Source: JACVRW01 sp963835705 (lineage in GTDB: Bacteria; Actinomycetota; Thermoleophilia; Solirubrobacterales; Thermoleophilaceae). Taken from it: a stretch of DNA of 64,000 bases. Position 1 is the stretch's first letter, and each line of letters opens with the position of its first letter. The stretch is taken from the NCBI GenBank assembly GCA_963835705.1, contig CAWIGR010000012.1, positions 256,680 to 320,679 on the forward strand. The letters are read 5' to 3'. The translations under genes were made by a program, and so were the position numbers. Below are positions 8,710 through 18,356 of the stretch, one piece after another. Below the pieces are notes generated by a model. The model did not search any database, was not told the origin of the DNA, and saw nothing but the letters and a program-made list of their open reading frames with translations.

Positions 8710-10437
8710 ATGCGAAGAGCGGTGCTCGCGATTGTGCTCTGCGCGGCGCCGCTTCTGGCCGGCTCCGCGCACGCGGCCGGGGATCTCCGGGACCGTCAGG
8801 CGCTGCGCGCCGCGCTGCAGCCCCAGGCCGGTGCGGCAAGTGCGCGCCAAGTGGTGTCGCTGCCCCTTCCCGAGCCGCGCACAGGGCGCGCCACGCCGGC
8901 CTCCACGGGGTCCGAGCTGACTCGGATCGCTCGCCACCGCGGCCCTCAGCGCGTGCTGGTGGGCGTGACGCGCCACTCCGCCCTGCCGGGCGTGAAGCGG
9001 GCCCTCGAGCGGCTCGGCGCCGACCCGGAGGCGTTCGAGCCGATCGGCGTGCTCGCGGCCACCGTGCCGTCCGGGGCCGCGCTGGCCCGCGCGCTCGGCG
9101 GCGACCGGCGCGTCGCCTATGTCGAGCGCGACACCGAGCTGCGGATCGCGGCGGACCCGCTCGACTCCGTCGATCCCGTGACCAACGTCAAGTACACGTG
9201 GTACTACGACGCCGTGCGGGCGGCCGACGCGCTCGCGGCCGCCGGCGGCGGATCGCGGCGCTCGATCGCCGTCCTCGACACCGGGCTCGACACGGCCCAC
9301 CCCGAGATCGCCGGGCGCTTCACCCACACGTTCGACACCGACACCCGCAACACCGATGTCCTCGACGCCGTGGGGCATGGGACGTTCGTGACCGGCCTGA
9401 TCGCGGGGATCGACGGCAACGGCATCGGGGGCAAGGGCGTGGCGGGCAACACGCGCGTGCTCGCGATCCGCGCCTCTCTCGACGGCGACTTCAACGAGCG
9501 CGACCTGCTGCGCGGCATCTCCTTCGCGATCCGGCGCGGCGCCGACGTGCTCAACCTGAGCCTGGCCGGGGGCGGCCTGGACGTATCCGTCGCTCGCGCC
9601 CTCGCAGGCGCCTTCTTCAACGATGTCCTCCCGATCGCCGCCTCCGGCAACCGGGCGGCCCAGGGGAACCCGCTGCAGTTCCCCGCCGCCTTCGTCGGCG
9701 GGCGGAGCGGCAGGCCGGGCATCGGCCTGTCCGTGGCCGCCACGCGACCGAACGGAGCGGTGCCTCGCTTCTCCACGCACAACCGGTTCGTGAGCCTGGC
9801 GGCGCCGGGCGCGGGGCCGTTCGGGTGCTCCCACGGTGTGCTCTCCGCGCTCCCCGCGCGCGGCGGCACCGACTGGGACGATCCCGGCTCGTGCTCGCGG
9901 CTCGTGCTCGACCCGAGCGGCGCGCGCTTCGCCTACGGCGAGGGCACCAGCTTCGCCGCCCCGATCGCGTCCGGCATCGCCGCGCTCGTGTGGCAGGTCG
10001 AGCCGCGGCTTGCCTCCGAGCAGGTCGCCCAGGTGCTGACCCGCTCGGCCCGCCAGACGCTCGGCAGAGGCTGGAACGAGTTCACGGGCGCCGGCGTCGT
10101 CGACGGCGGGGCCGCCGCGGCGCTGGCGCGCCGGTACGACGTGACGGCCCCGCGCGCCAGGGGAGCGGCGCGGCGCACCGGAGCCAGCGTGAGGGTGCGA
10201 CTCAGGCGGGTCAGGGACCGCACCGAGCCCGGACGGGAGCTCGCCGGGCGGGTGGCCTACAACCTGCTCGTCTCTCGCGACGGCGGCGACGATTTCGACC
10301 CCGTGGTGAGGCGCAGGCGGCGGCCGTTCACCCGTTCCGTGGCACTGCGCGGGAGGCGCCCCAATGTCTTCGTGGCCACGGTCTGCGACCGCAACGGCAA
10401 CTGCGGGATCAGGCGGCTGGGACGCTTCAGGCCCTGA
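8710..10437 (+). CDS. Secreted subtilisin-family (S8) serine peptidase
   Basis: 575-residue exported protease. Signal peptide RRAVLAIVLCAAPLLAGSAHAA, then an I9-like propeptide region (about residues 60-140), then the catalytic domain with Asp in IAVLDTGLDTAHP, His in GHGTFVTGLIAG and Ser in GTSFAAPIASGIAAL. The C-terminal about 100 residues are a basic, beta-type tail of unknown role (DVTAPRARGAARRTGASVRV). ATG 8710 gives a proper signal peptide. It ends 6 nt before the stop of the convergent M23 gene. Substrate unknown. Confidence 0.93.
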   Translation: MRRAVLAIVLCAAPLLAGSAHAAGDLRDRQALRAALQPQAGAASARQVVSLPLPEPRTGRATPASTGSELTRIARHRGPQRVLVGVTRHSALPGVKRALERLGADPEAFEPIGVLAATVPSGAALARALGGDRRVAYVERDTELRIAADPLDSVDPVTNVKYTWYYDAVRAADALAAAGGGSRRSIAVLDTGLDTAHPEIAGRFTHTFDTDTRNTDVLDAVGHGTFVTGLIAGIDGNGIGGKGVAGNTRVLAIRASLDGDFNERDLLRGISFAIRRGADVLNLSLAGGGLDVSVARALAGAFFNDVLPIAASGNRAAQGNPLQFPAAFVGGRSGRPGIGLSVAATRPNGAVPRFSTHNRFVSLAAPGAGPFGCSHGVLSALPARGGTDWDDPGSCSRLVLDPSGARFAYGEGTSFAAPIASGIAALVWQVEPRLASEQVAQVLTRSARQTLGRGWNEFTGAGVVDGGAAAALARRYDVTAPRARGAARRTGASVRVRLRRVRDRTEPGRELAGRVAYNLLVSRDGGDDFDPVVRRRRRPFTRSVALRGRRPNVFVATVCDRNGNCGIRRLGRFRP

Positions 10438-10443
10438 GCGGCG

Positions 10444-11601
10444 TCACAGGTAGCCCATCGGGTCCACCGGCGACCCGCCCGAGCGCGTCTCGAAGTGCAG
10501 GTGGTCGCCGAAGCAGTGTCCCGTGCAGCCCACGTAGCCGATCACCTGGCCCTGGCCCACCGAGGCGCCGTTCGAGGTGGCGAAGCTCGACTGGTGCGCG
10601 TAACAGGTGGACAGGCCGCCGCTGTGCTGGATGCAGGTGTAGTTGCCGTAGCCCCCGACCCATCCCATCAGCGCCACGCGGCCCGAGTCCGCCGCGCGGA
10701 TGGGCGTGCCGGTCCCCACGGCGATGTCCACGCCGGCGTGCAGGCGCCCCCAGCGCATGCCGAAGGGCGAGACCACCGGGCCGCTGACAGGCCAGACGAG
10801 CTGGCCGCTCCCCCGGATGATGGGGCCGGCTGCGGGGCTGGCGAGCGCGGCCTGCACCCGCGCCTGCTCGGCCTCGAGCGCCCTGAGGTCTCCCTCGAGC
10901 GCCACGCGGCTGTCGCGCACCTGGGCGAGCGCGCCGCGCTTGTCGGCCCGCGCCGAGGCGAGCTGGTCGCGCGAGGAGACGAGCTGGCTCTGGGCGGCGG
11001 CGATCTGGTCGCGCTCCGCCAGGATCCGCTCGGCGGCGACCTGCTCCTCCTCCTCCAGCTCGGCGAGCTGGACGGCCTGGTCGCGGGCCTGGTCGCGGAG
11101 ATCGCGGACGCGGCCGGTGATGTGCCGGTCCTGCTCTGAGATGCGCTCCAGGAACTCGGCCCGCTCGAGCAGGTCGCCGAAGCCGTCCGACTCCAGGACC
11201 ACGGTGAGGGCGTCGGGGCTGTCGGACTTGTAGATCTCGACGAGCCGGGTGGCGAGCACACGCCGGGCGGTGTCCAGCTCCCGGCGCAGGCGCTCGAGGC
11301 GGTCGCGGGCCTGCTCGAGCCGGTCGCGCACCTCGAGCAACTCCGCCTGCTGGCGATCGAGGCTGGCCTGAGCCCGCTCGAGCCGCCGCTCGGTCGCGTT
11401 GATCTCGCCCTGGAGCGTCTCGATTCGGTTGCTGAACTGCTGGATCGTGGTGGAGAGGACACCTTCCTTGTGCCGGGCCGCGGCGATCTGATCGCGCTTC
11501 TTCTCGATGCGCTGCGAGATCGGCGCGGACAGGCCGGGCAGCGGAAGCGCAAGGTAGGCCGCAAGGGCCAGCGTTATTGGCAGCCAGAAGGTCTTTCTCA
11601 T
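10444..11601 (-). CDS. M23-family peptidase / septal-ring-factor-like protein with coiled coil
   Basis: 385 residues. Signal peptide (LPITLALAAYLALPLPGLSA), long coiled coil of Glu/Arg/Gln-rich heptads (about residues 27-260), then a C-terminal LytM/M23 domain with metal ligands HAGVD and DHLHFE and the GNYTCIQH strand. The architecture matches EnvC/NlpD-like or actinobacterial hydrolase regulators that cut or bind peptidoglycan during division. Both HxxxD and HxH motifs are intact, so the domain is probably active. Start ATG at 11601. Confidence 0.92.
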   Translation of the reverse strand: MRKTFWLPITLALAAYLALPLPGLSAPISQRIEKKRDQIAAARHKEGVLSTTIQQFSNRIETLQGEINATERRLERAQASLDRQQAELLEVRDRLEQARDRLERLRRELDTARRVLATRLVEIYKSDSPDALTVVLESDGFGDLLERAEFLERISEQDRHITGRVRDLRDQARDQAVQLAELEEEEQVAAERILAERDQIAAAQSQLVSSRDQLASARADKRGALAQVRDSRVALEGDLRALEAEQARVQAALASPAAGPIIRGSGQLVWPVSGPVVSPFGMRWGRLHAGVDIAVGTGTPIRAADSGRVALMGWVGGYGNYTCIQHSGGLSTCYAHQSSFATSNGASVGQGQVIGYVGCTGHCFGDHLHFETRSGGSPVDPMGYL

Positions 11602-11746
11602 CGTCTCGGCGCGGGGCGGTTCGCTCGGTTTCCTTGCGTTATGCAGGGAAATTCAGCGCACAAGGGCCGGGACTCTACCAGCGGCCGTCGCGCCCGAGAC
11701 GCGATTTCCGCCACCTGCAAGCGAGCGTGCACGACTCACTAGAATC

Positions 11747-12652
11747 ATGGCCATGGCGGCACAGCAGAGAGCAATCTTCCCTCGCGACACCGGGCTTCAG
11801 GTCCGGATGCTCGTCACGCTGTTCCTGCTGGGGCTGCTCTACGTGGCCCTCGTGGGAGCACTCCTCGCGGCGGGCACCGGGCTGATCCTGATGGTCCTGA
11901 TCATCGGCGGGCTCAGCTTCGCGCAGCTGTTCTTCTCGGACAAGCTGGCCCTGAGCGCGATGGGCGCCAGGGAGGTGTCGCCGGAGGAGGCCCCGGGGCT
12001 GCACGGGATGATCGAGCGCCTCTGCATCCAGGCCGACCTTCCCAAGCCCAAGATCGCGGTGGCCGACATGCACGTGCCGAACGCGTTCGCGCTCGGCCGC
12101 TCGCAGAAGAGCGCGACCGTGTGCTGCACCACCGGCATCATGCAGACGCTCTCGCCCAGCGAGCTCGAGGGCGTGATGGCGCACGAGCTGGCGCACGTCA
12201 AGCATCGCGACGTGCTGATCATGACCATCGCGAGCTTCTTCGCCTCGATCGCCGCTCTGATCATGCAGTTCGGCTTCTTCTTCGGCGGAGGTGACGACGA
12301 GAACCCGAGCATCCTCGTGGTGCTGCTGGTCTCGTTCGTGGTCTACATCGTGTCGTTCTTCCTGATGCTCGCCCTGTCGCGCTACCGCGAGTTCGCGGCC
12401 GACCGCGGCGCGGCGATCATCACCGGAAGGCCGAGCGCGCTCTCTTCCGCGCTGGTGAAGATCTCCAGCGCGATGCAGACCGTGCCCACCCAGGACCTGC
12501 GCCAAGCCGAGCGCCTGAACGCGTTCTTCATCGTCCCGACGGGCGTCAAGGGCGCGGTCCAGAGCCTCTTCTCGACGCACCCGCCGATGGAGAAGCGGAT
12601 CCAGCGGCTGCAGCAGATCGAGGACTCGCTGCAGCGGGGCATCGCCGCGTAG
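11747..12652 (+). CDS. htpX: M48 zinc metalloprotease HtpX
   Basis: Membrane protease for quality control of membrane proteins. 301 residues; two N-terminal transmembrane helices (MLVTLFLLGLLYVALVGALL), catalytic HELAH motif in GVMAHELAHVKHRDV, further helices, and the third zinc ligand in SRYREFAADRGAA. Start ATG 11747 or the in-frame ATG 11753. In actinomycetes htpX commonly neighbours the psp genes; here pspAB follows 103 nt downstream, which fits an envelope-stress cluster. Confidence 0.95.
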   Translation: MAMAAQQRAIFPRDTGLQVRMLVTLFLLGLLYVALVGALLAAGTGLILMVLIIGGLSFAQLFFSDKLALSAMGAREVSPEEAPGLHGMIERLCIQADLPKPKIAVADMHVPNAFALGRSQKSATVCCTTGIMQTLSPSELEGVMAHELAHVKHRDVLIMTIASFFASIAALIMQFGFFFGGGDDENPSILVVLLVSFVVYIVSFFLMLALSRYREFAADRGAAIITGRPSALSSALVKISSAMQTVPTQDLRQAERLNAFFIVPTGVKGAVQSLFSTHPPMEKRIQRLQQIEDSLQRGIAA

Positions 12653-12665
12653 TGTCAGCGAGCGA

Positions 12666-12744
12666 GAACCAAGCCTGGCAAGGACGCAGGGAGCGCAGCG
12701 TGCTGGGCACGCGCGCGACCGAGGACGCCGCCAGGCGCCGGTTC
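12666..12744. other. Long imperfect hairpin between htpX and pspAB
   Basis: Arms GAACC-aa-GCCTGGC (12666-12679) and GCCAGGC-gcc-GGTTC (12730-12744) pair perfectly, with an inner GCGTG/CACGC hairpin. No U-run follows. It may be an attenuator, processing site or repeat element controlling pspAB relative to htpX. Confidence 0.45.
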
Positions 12745-12755
12745 GCAGCGCGCTG

Positions 12756-13332
12756 ATGGGTTTCCTGGACGCGCTGTTAGGAGGGCGCGGCAAAAAGGTC
12801 AAGGGAGCGGCGCCGGACAGGCTGTTCGCGATGACGACGGCGAACGTGACGCTCGAGACGGGCCTGGGGCTGAAGCACAGAGAGAGGGCCGGGATCGTGT
12901 TCCAGCCACTGGGCACGGCCGATTTCGAGTCGATCCTGTCCGAGACCGAGGAGCTGCTGCGCGGCACCACGGAGGAGACCGGCACGAAGCTGCGCTCCCA
13001 CGAGGACGAGTACGGCTACCGCTGGCTGATCCTGCGCCGACCCGGATTTCGACGACCAGGTGGTCTCGCTCAACACGATCTCGTCGCAGCTCCAGGGCGA
13101 GGGCTACGGCGACCGCCTGCTGTGCGCGGTGTTCGCCTTCGAGGAGAAGGGCCGCCCCCTCTACTTCATCTACAACTTCAAGCGCGGCACCTACTACCCG
13201 TTCGTGCCGGCGCCGGGCGACAAGGCACGCGACAACGAGCGCGAGCTGCGCCTGAAGTCCCAGGTCGGAAACGAGCTGCCGTTCGAGGAGGACGTGTCGC
13301 GCTGGTTCCCGCTCTGGGAGATCCCGCTGTAG
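12756..13332 (+). pseudogene. pspAB: PspA-associated protein PspAB, one frameshift
   Basis: Phage-shock/envelope-stress accessory protein of actinomycetes. N-terminal half in one frame (GFLDALLGGRGKKVKGAAPD ... DEYGYRWLILRR) and the second half in the +1-shifted frame (DPDFDDQVVSLNT ... FYNFKRG-type core ... RWFPLWEIPL). Adding one base near 13038 restores a single protein of about 192 residues, normal for the family. So either a real single-base loss or a sequencing error. Located just after htpX, its usual partner. The integrase on the opposite strand reads over its last about 150 nt. Confidence 0.8.
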
Positions 13333-14500
13333 GGATTTGCCGCTCTATGAGCGGCTTCTTGCCGCCTCGCGTCCGCCGAAAGGTACGAGAGAGGTACGAG
13401 CTTTTGCGGGCGGCGCCGATCACGGCCTCCGCCGGCTCCCGTTTGGCTGGGTCGAACTCGTCGAAGAGGTGGCCGTAGTCGCGGAGGCACGTCTGCGGCG
13501 AGTGACCGGCCTGCCGTGCGACCTCGAGTATCGATTGGCCCTCGTGGATCAGCAGCGAGACGAACGAGTGGCGCAGGTCGTATGCCCGCGCGTTCGGCAG
13601 CCCCACCGCGAGCTTGGCGGCTCTGAACGTGCCCTGGGTCCAGCGGTTCCACTGGCCCTCGGTGAGGGTCCCGTCCGGCGATTCGCCGGGGAACACAATG
13701 CCTTCCGGATCGGGGCGGCCCTGCGCGAGCCGCCACTCGGCTAGGTCCTGGGCGAGCGGTGAGAGCAGCCGCACGGTCCGCTCGGCGCCGGTCTTGGTCC
13801 CTTTCAATCGGCCCATCGAGCTAGCGCCGGTCACAGCGATGATGCGCTCTCCGACTCGGTTCCATGTCAGCGCGAGGGCTTCTCCGGGTCGTAGCCCCGA
13901 GTAGGCGAGCACGGACACAAGCGTGGCGCCGCGGAGTCGGCCGTCGGCAAGGAGGTACTGACGAAGCTGCTCGACCTGGGCCGGAGCGATGGGATGGATC
14001 ACGATCCGCCGTCGGGCTCTCGGCTTGTGTGCCACCCGCATCGGGTTCTGGGCGATGCGCTCCCACTCCACGGCGCGCTGGAGCACGCCCTGCAGCATTC
14101 CGGCGACCTTCTTCACGCTGGCTGGCGAGAGGCCGTCGCGTTGGAGCTGTGCGAGGTAGCGGTCGAGCACGGCGGGACGCAGCTGGCGCAATTCCACGCC
14201 GCCGATGTTCGGCAGGACGTGCCGGTCCCACAGCGACTCGTAGGTCCGCAGGGTCTTCGGCTCGAGGTTCGGAACGGCGTATTCGACGAGCCACTCCTGG
14301 CCGAACTCGGCCAGCGATATCCGGCCGGCGTCCATGATCCCGAGCTCCCCCAACCGCCGCAGTCGACGAATCTCGGCGTCGAACGCCTCGGCGTCGCGCT
14401 TCCGGCCGACCGTCTTGGAGCGATTCCGACCGTGTTCGTCGCGCCAGCGAACACGCCATACCTTCCTGCCGTCGCCGCGAGCGACCTGCTCGACGCTCAT
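13178..14500 (-). CDS. Tyrosine recombinase (phage-type integrase)
   Basis: Site-specific integrase. 440 residues: N-terminal arm/SAM-like region (VWRVRWRDEHGRNRSKTVGR, LAEFGQEWLVEY), catalytic domain with Arg in LAYSGLRPGEALAL, the second box DLRHSFVSLLIHEG, GHSPQ and the nucleophile Tyr in LRDYGHLF. Homology ends around residue 375; the last about 50 codons read antisense over the 3' end of pspAB and are probably not native, suggesting that the original stop was lost at the element boundary. Overlaps the excisionase gene by 4 nt (ATGA). Confidence 0.88.
   Translation of the reverse strand: MSVEQVARGDGRKVWRVRWRDEHGRNRSKTVGRKRDAEAFDAEIRRLRRLGELGIMDAGRISLAEFGQEWLVEYAVPNLEPKTLRTYESLWDRHVLPNIGGVELRQLRPAVLDRYLAQLQRDGLSPASVKKVAGMLQGVLQRAVEWERIAQNPMRVAHKPRARRRIVIHPIAPAQVEQLRQYLLADGRLRGATLVSVLAYSGLRPGEALALTWNRVGERIIAVTGASSMGRLKGTKTGAERTVRLLSPLAQDLAEWRLAQGRPDPEGIVFPGESPDGTLTEGQWNRWTQGTFRAAKLAVGLPNARAYDLRHSFVSLLIHEGQSILEVARQAGHSPQTCLRDYGHLFDEFDPAKREPAEAVIGAARKSSYLSRTFRRTRGGKKPLIERQIPTAGSPRAGTSATRPPRTAARFRPGTSGAARARCRVPCRPAPARTGSRCRA
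13339..13360 (+). terminator. Hairpin terminator after pspAB
   Basis: GCCGCTC-tat-GAGCGGC followed by TTCTT, 6 nt after the pspAB stop. The stem is a perfect 7 bp. It may also serve the convergent integrase gene, and marks the border between chromosomal block and mobile DNA. Confidence 0.6.
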
Positions 14501-14874
14501 GCCTGGCCCCGTTCGACCGGTCGCAGCACCGAACGGAAGCTACCCGGTGGAGCCGGCCTCCGGGCGGAGATGCCGTGGGCCGGTCCGGATGGTGTGGGCG
14601 AGACCGGATCTGCGGTCATCCAGCGGCTGAACTCGTCCTCCGGGACCCGCAGCCGCGCGCGGACTCGGAAGGCGAGCAACTCCCCGCTCTCGATCGCCCG
14701 GTAGATGACCTTGCGGGACAGCATCGCGCGTCGCGCGCACTCGTCGGCGGAGAGGAAGATCGCGGGCGCCTGCGGGAGGTCAGCCTCCGACGGGAGGTGA
14801 GGCTCGGAAGTCACGCCGCCGCGGGAGAGGCCACCGAGTGGATGGTCAGGCGATCGATGCGCTTCGTCAGTCAT
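14497..14874 (-). CDS. Excisionase-like helix-turn-helix protein
   Basis: 125 residues with an excisionase/MerR-type DNA-binding core: FLSADECARRAMLSRKVIYR, AIESGELLAFRVRARLRVPE. It directly precedes the integrase with an ATGA overlap, the usual xis-int arrangement controlling excision direction. The N-terminal 40 residues are low complexity; a later start is possible. The IS3 remnant begins immediately upstream and may have removed its promoter. Confidence 0.78.
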   Translation of the reverse strand: MTDEAHRSPDHPLGGLSRGGVTSEPHLPSEADLPQAPAIFLSADECARRAMLSRKVIYRAIESGELLAFRVRARLRVPEDEFSRWMTADPVSPTPSGPAHGISARRPAPPGSFRSVLRPVERGQA

Positions 14875-16009
14875 AGGCCTCTGCTCTGAGCCGGACCGGG
14901 TTCCACGGAGACCGGGTTTGGTGGGTCTCGTAGGAGTTCATGGCAGCGTAGTCGGGTCAGCGCCGCCGTCGAGCCAGAGAGCCCGGAGGGCGGCTGTGCG
15001 AGGCGGCGGCGGCGATCGGAAGCCATGGTCGACGGGATCGGCGCCGTTCGCCGCTCGCGGGCGTCGGCCGCTCCGATTCGAGCCGCGGAGAGCCGTTCTG
15101 CGGGACTCGGCGAAGAGGCCGCGACCGATCCGTCGCCCGAAATCAGGCGCTGAGCAGCGTGGAGCGCCTCGAACTCGGCTGGCGGCAGGTCGCCGAGCGA
15201 CTCGTGCAGTCGCTCGTGGTTGAACCAGCCGATGTACTCGACGGTCGCCAGCTCGAGCTGCGAGCGCGAGCGCCAGACGCGGTCGGCGATCAGCTCGGTC
15301 TTGTAGCTGTCGACGAACGACTCCGCGAGCGCGTTGTCATAGGCGTCGCCGACCGAGCCGACCGATCCCAGCACGCCGTGGTCGTCGAGCGTCTGGGTGA
15401 AGTCGATCGACGTGTACTGGCTGCCGCGATCGGAGTGGTGCACGAGCTCGACGTCGGCACCGGGCCCACGCGTCCAGAGCGCCATCCGCAGCGCCTCGAG
15501 GACCAGTGTCGTGCGCATGTGCCCGGCCAGCTGCCAGCCGACGACCATCCGCGAGAAGGCGTCGATGACGAAGGCCAGAAAGAGCACGCCCTGCCAGCAG
15601 CGCAGGTAGGTGATGTCGGCCACCCAGAGCTCGTTCGGGCCGCTGGCCGAGAAGTCGCGCTCGATGAGCTCCCCGGCGCTGCGCCTCCGGGTCTGGCTTG
15701 GTGGTCCGCCAGGGCTTGCCGCCGCGCTTGCCGCCCTGGATGCCCGCCTCGCCCATCAGCCGCTTACCTGGCAGCGCGGGACGCGGTCCCGGCGCGCAGC
15801 AGCGCCTTCCACAGCCGCCGGTAGCCGTAGGCGCAGTAGTTCTTCGCGTGCGTCTCCTTGATCAAGGCGAGCAGCCGCTCGTCCTCCACCGCCCGGCGAG
15901 AGCGACTCCCCTTACGGCGCTCGTAGTAGGCGGACGCCGAAACACCCAGGGTGCGGCAGATGGGCTCGACCCCGAAGCCAGCGCGGTGCTCGTCCACGTA
16001 AGCGCTCAC
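14871..16009 (-). pseudogene. IS3-family transposase OrfB (DDE), frameshifted
   Basis: Catalytic subunit of the IS3 transposase. Fragment 1 (16009-15764, MSAYVDEHRAGFGVEPICRT) carries the HTH_21-type start, fragment 2 (about 15770-15690) contains GGKPWRTTKPDPEAQRR, fragment 3 (from about 15690) holds the rve integrase core with WVADITYLRCWQG, VHHSDRGSQYTS and the Glu-region NALAESFVDSYKTELI. Frame changes near 15770 and near 15690. The C-terminal about 60 residues are unusual Ser/Arg-rich sequence. The start overlaps the orfA stop. Confidence 0.82.
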
Positions 16010-16287
16010 TTCGGTCGGTCCGGGTCGAGCTCCTTGGCAAAAAACACGGAGGCGGACTTGAGGATCTCGTTCGCGCGCCGCAGCTCATAGTTCTCCTTGC
16101 GCAGCTTGCGGATCTCCTCGCGCTCCTGGGTGCTCAGCAGGTCGGTGCGCTTGCCGCTATCGGCCTCGGCCTGGCGCACGCGCTTGCGCAGCGCCTCCGG
16201 ATGCATGCCCAGGTCACGCGCGATCTGGGCGAACGGTCGATCGCTCTCAAGTGCGAGCCGAACGCGCGCGCGGCCTGTTGCGCTCAA
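14886..16287 (-). mobile_element. IS3-family insertion sequence remnant
   Basis: OrfA-OrfB arrangement on the minus strand with a six-T slippery-type run (A run at 16039-16044) just before the orfA/orfB junction. The orfA N-terminus is missing and orfB has two frameshifts, so the element is dead unless these are sequencing errors. The end near 14886 (GAGCCGGACCGGGTTCCACG) looks like an IS3 terminus; the other terminus is lost, so the limits are approximate. Confidence 0.75.
16006..16287 (-). pseudogene. IS3-family transposase OrfA, N-terminally truncated
   Basis: DNA-binding helix-turn-helix subunit: RLALESDRPFAQIARDLGMH, PEALRKRVRQAEADSGKRTD and the leucine-zipper-like EEIRKLRKENYELRRANEIL tail are intact to the normal C-terminus KELDPDRPK. 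The usual first about 12 residues are replaced by unrelated sequence at about 16265-16287, marking where the element was cut. The stop overlaps the orfB start by 4 nt. Confidence 0.75.
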
Positions 16288-16792
16288 GGAAGAAACCCAT
16301 AGAGCGAAACAGATGGAGGGAAACACAAGGAGGGAAACAGGTGTTTCGTCGACGCCCGCTTCCCCCCGCCGGCTCCGGCTGTGCCGCTGCTCAACCACTC
16401 CACCCCGCGATGGCGCCGTCGGTGGCTGGCGGGCGGACTTCCGTAGCAGCCGATCGGCGAGAGTGCCGCTCGCACAGGTAAGCGCGCGTCTGGACGCAGC
16501 CCGGCTGGGCTCCTGCTGGTGCAACCCAGTAGCGAGAGACGCATGCGGCACGGCGGCGGAGAGCGCTGCCTTCGTCGAAAAGGAGAACTCTCGACCTTCG
16601 CGCTCGGTCCTCGTCCAACTCGGCAGTCGGCGTTAGCTGGAGTCGAGCAAGTACTGTCCCGGGTCGCGCTGTTCCTCGCTCGGGAAAGCGAGCGTGTCGT
16701 CGCGCCGCTCGAGGCCAGTGTCGTTGGTCGTCCATCGCGGGAGCGGGTGGGACTCGGCCGACACGCCCGCTTTCATGGGAACGGAGCGCTCC
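16288..16792. other. Intergenic stretch without a supported gene
   Basis: Open frames exist on both strands but none has family-like sequence or a good ribosome site. A segment around 16560-16630 (TCGTCCAACTCGGCAGTC) weakly resembles the dispersed repeat described elsewhere. Nothing else recognised. Confidence 0.4.
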
Positions 16793-17769
16793 TCATTGCT
16801 GCCGGGCGGGCGCGAGCAGCGCGTGGAGCTCTCCTTCGGTCACGTCTCTGGTGATCTGCATTCGACCGAGCGGGTTGGCCGCCCCCGGGGACGCGAAGCG
16901 GCTGCGGTCCTGGGTGAAGACGACCTCGAAGCTTTGCAGCAGCCGGGCTAGGAGCTCGCCCGGGATGCGCTGGTCGTTGGTGGCGGCCTGGCCGTAGTTG
17001 CCGTACGGGGGCGCGAACGCGAGCGGTCGAAAGCCGCGCACACGGAAGGCCAGCTGTTCCTCGCCCCAGGTGATGTCCGAGAACACCCTTTCGCGCCAGC
17101 CGCCGAGGATCTCCTCCGCCCCCCGATAGGCATAGAACGGGCCCACGTCGTCGGGCGCTGGGCCGTAGCGGATCTGATGATGACCGGTACCGGACTGAAG
17201 CTGGACGTCCCAGCGGCCGCCGCGCTGCAGTGTGTTGAGCTCCCTCCAAGTCAGGTACTCAGGGTCACCGCTACCACGCGTCCGACATCGACGAACAGCA
17301 CGGCGTTGAAGCCGAGTTTGCGCAAGATCCCGTCGCTCCCGGTCCAGGAGTCAAGGCGCGCGCCGTCGAATGTCAGCAGCAGCGGCCGCGGCGGAAGGTT
17401 GACGCGCTCTCGCTTGATGAAGCGGACGAACTCGTCCAGCGTGATCGTGTCGTATCCGGCATGATCCAGCAGGGCCATCTGTCTCGCGAAATCCTCCGGG
17501 TCGATCCCCAAGTCGGCGTCCGCGCGCTTCGAGAAGCCGCTGACTGGCGCCACGCCGTGATAGAGGAGCACCGGGACCACCGCGCGATCGGGCGGCGCGG
17601 GCGCCCACACCTCGCGATCATCGGCACTGAGTACCGGGCGAGGCGCGGGCGCTGGGATCCGTCCGGCCGGCTCGTCGTTTGACTTGTCAGACGACGGCCC
17701 GCACGCGCCCAGCGCCGCGCAGCAGCATACGGCGGCGACCAGACACCCACGGCGGGCTCTCGCGCCCAT
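16793..17769 (-). pseudogene. Polysaccharide deacetylase-like lipoprotein, one frameshift
   Basis: Predicted surface lipoprotein with signal peptide ending in lipobox LGAC (residues about 20-23), then a NodB-type domain: VPVLLYHGVAPVSGF, PLLLTFDGARLDSWTG, and, in the shifted frame, SGDPEYLTWRELNTLQRGGR, FRPLAFAPPYGNYGQAATND. Adding one base near 17265 restores about 325 residues. The usual TFDDG metal motif reads TFDGA, so the second Asp is absent and catalysis is uncertain. Start ATG 17769; RBS weak. Probably acts on cell-wall or capsule polysaccharide if active. Confidence 0.75.
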
Positions 17770-17967
17770 CCTCAGGAACCTAGCGCCCCCGCACCGCCAG
17801 ACGGCCAGCCCTGTGAACCCACCCAGCCGCACCCCCGTCGGTGCCGGTCGTCGTGCAGTGCAAAAGCGGCGGCTACGACTCCGGCGGCTCCGATTCGCCG
17901 CCGTGAGGCGACCGCATGATGATGCCATGTCGGGGGCACCGAAGCTCTGCGCGGCGCGGCGCGCGAC

Positions 17968-18192
17968 GTGCTCGAGGCCGGCGAGTGGTCGACGGCCAGG
18001 ACCTCCTTGGAGGCCGCGCTCGAGCGGGCGGAGACGGCCGACTCGGGCTTCGACCTCTCGATGGGCCCGGAAACGCCCACGAGGGTCTTCGAGACTGTGG
18101 GAATGAGCGGCGATCCCGCCTGTAGAGTGAAGACGGCCCTCGGCGCAAGGCCGGCGAAACAGGTCAGCGTCATTACGGACGCCACATCGTGA
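17968..18192 (+). pseudogene. Possible remnant of a TPR-containing regulator
   Basis: The first 30 codons (VLEAGEWSTARTSLEAALER) look like the start of a tetratricopeptide helix pair found in LuxR-type ATPase regulators; after that the reading frame loses similarity and soon stops. No promoter or start is convincing. Best seen as a leftover fragment; it could equally be chance. Confidence 0.25.
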
Positions 18193-18356
18193 GGATGTGA
18201 CCCGTCGAGGGAGGGGTGCGCCGCTCGAGGACGTCGCGGTAGCCGGACTCAACGGCATCGGGGCCGGCGCCACGGTCGATCTCAACCGGGTGGCGCACCA
18301 GGTTATGAAGTCTCTGCAGCATTCTCGCTGCGACCAACCAACCGAGAGGCCGTCCC

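Noticed and set aside
16773..17249. Separate small gene downstream of the deacetylase
   Set aside because: The adjoining frame carries the expected C-terminal half of the deacetylase, so it is one frameshifted gene.
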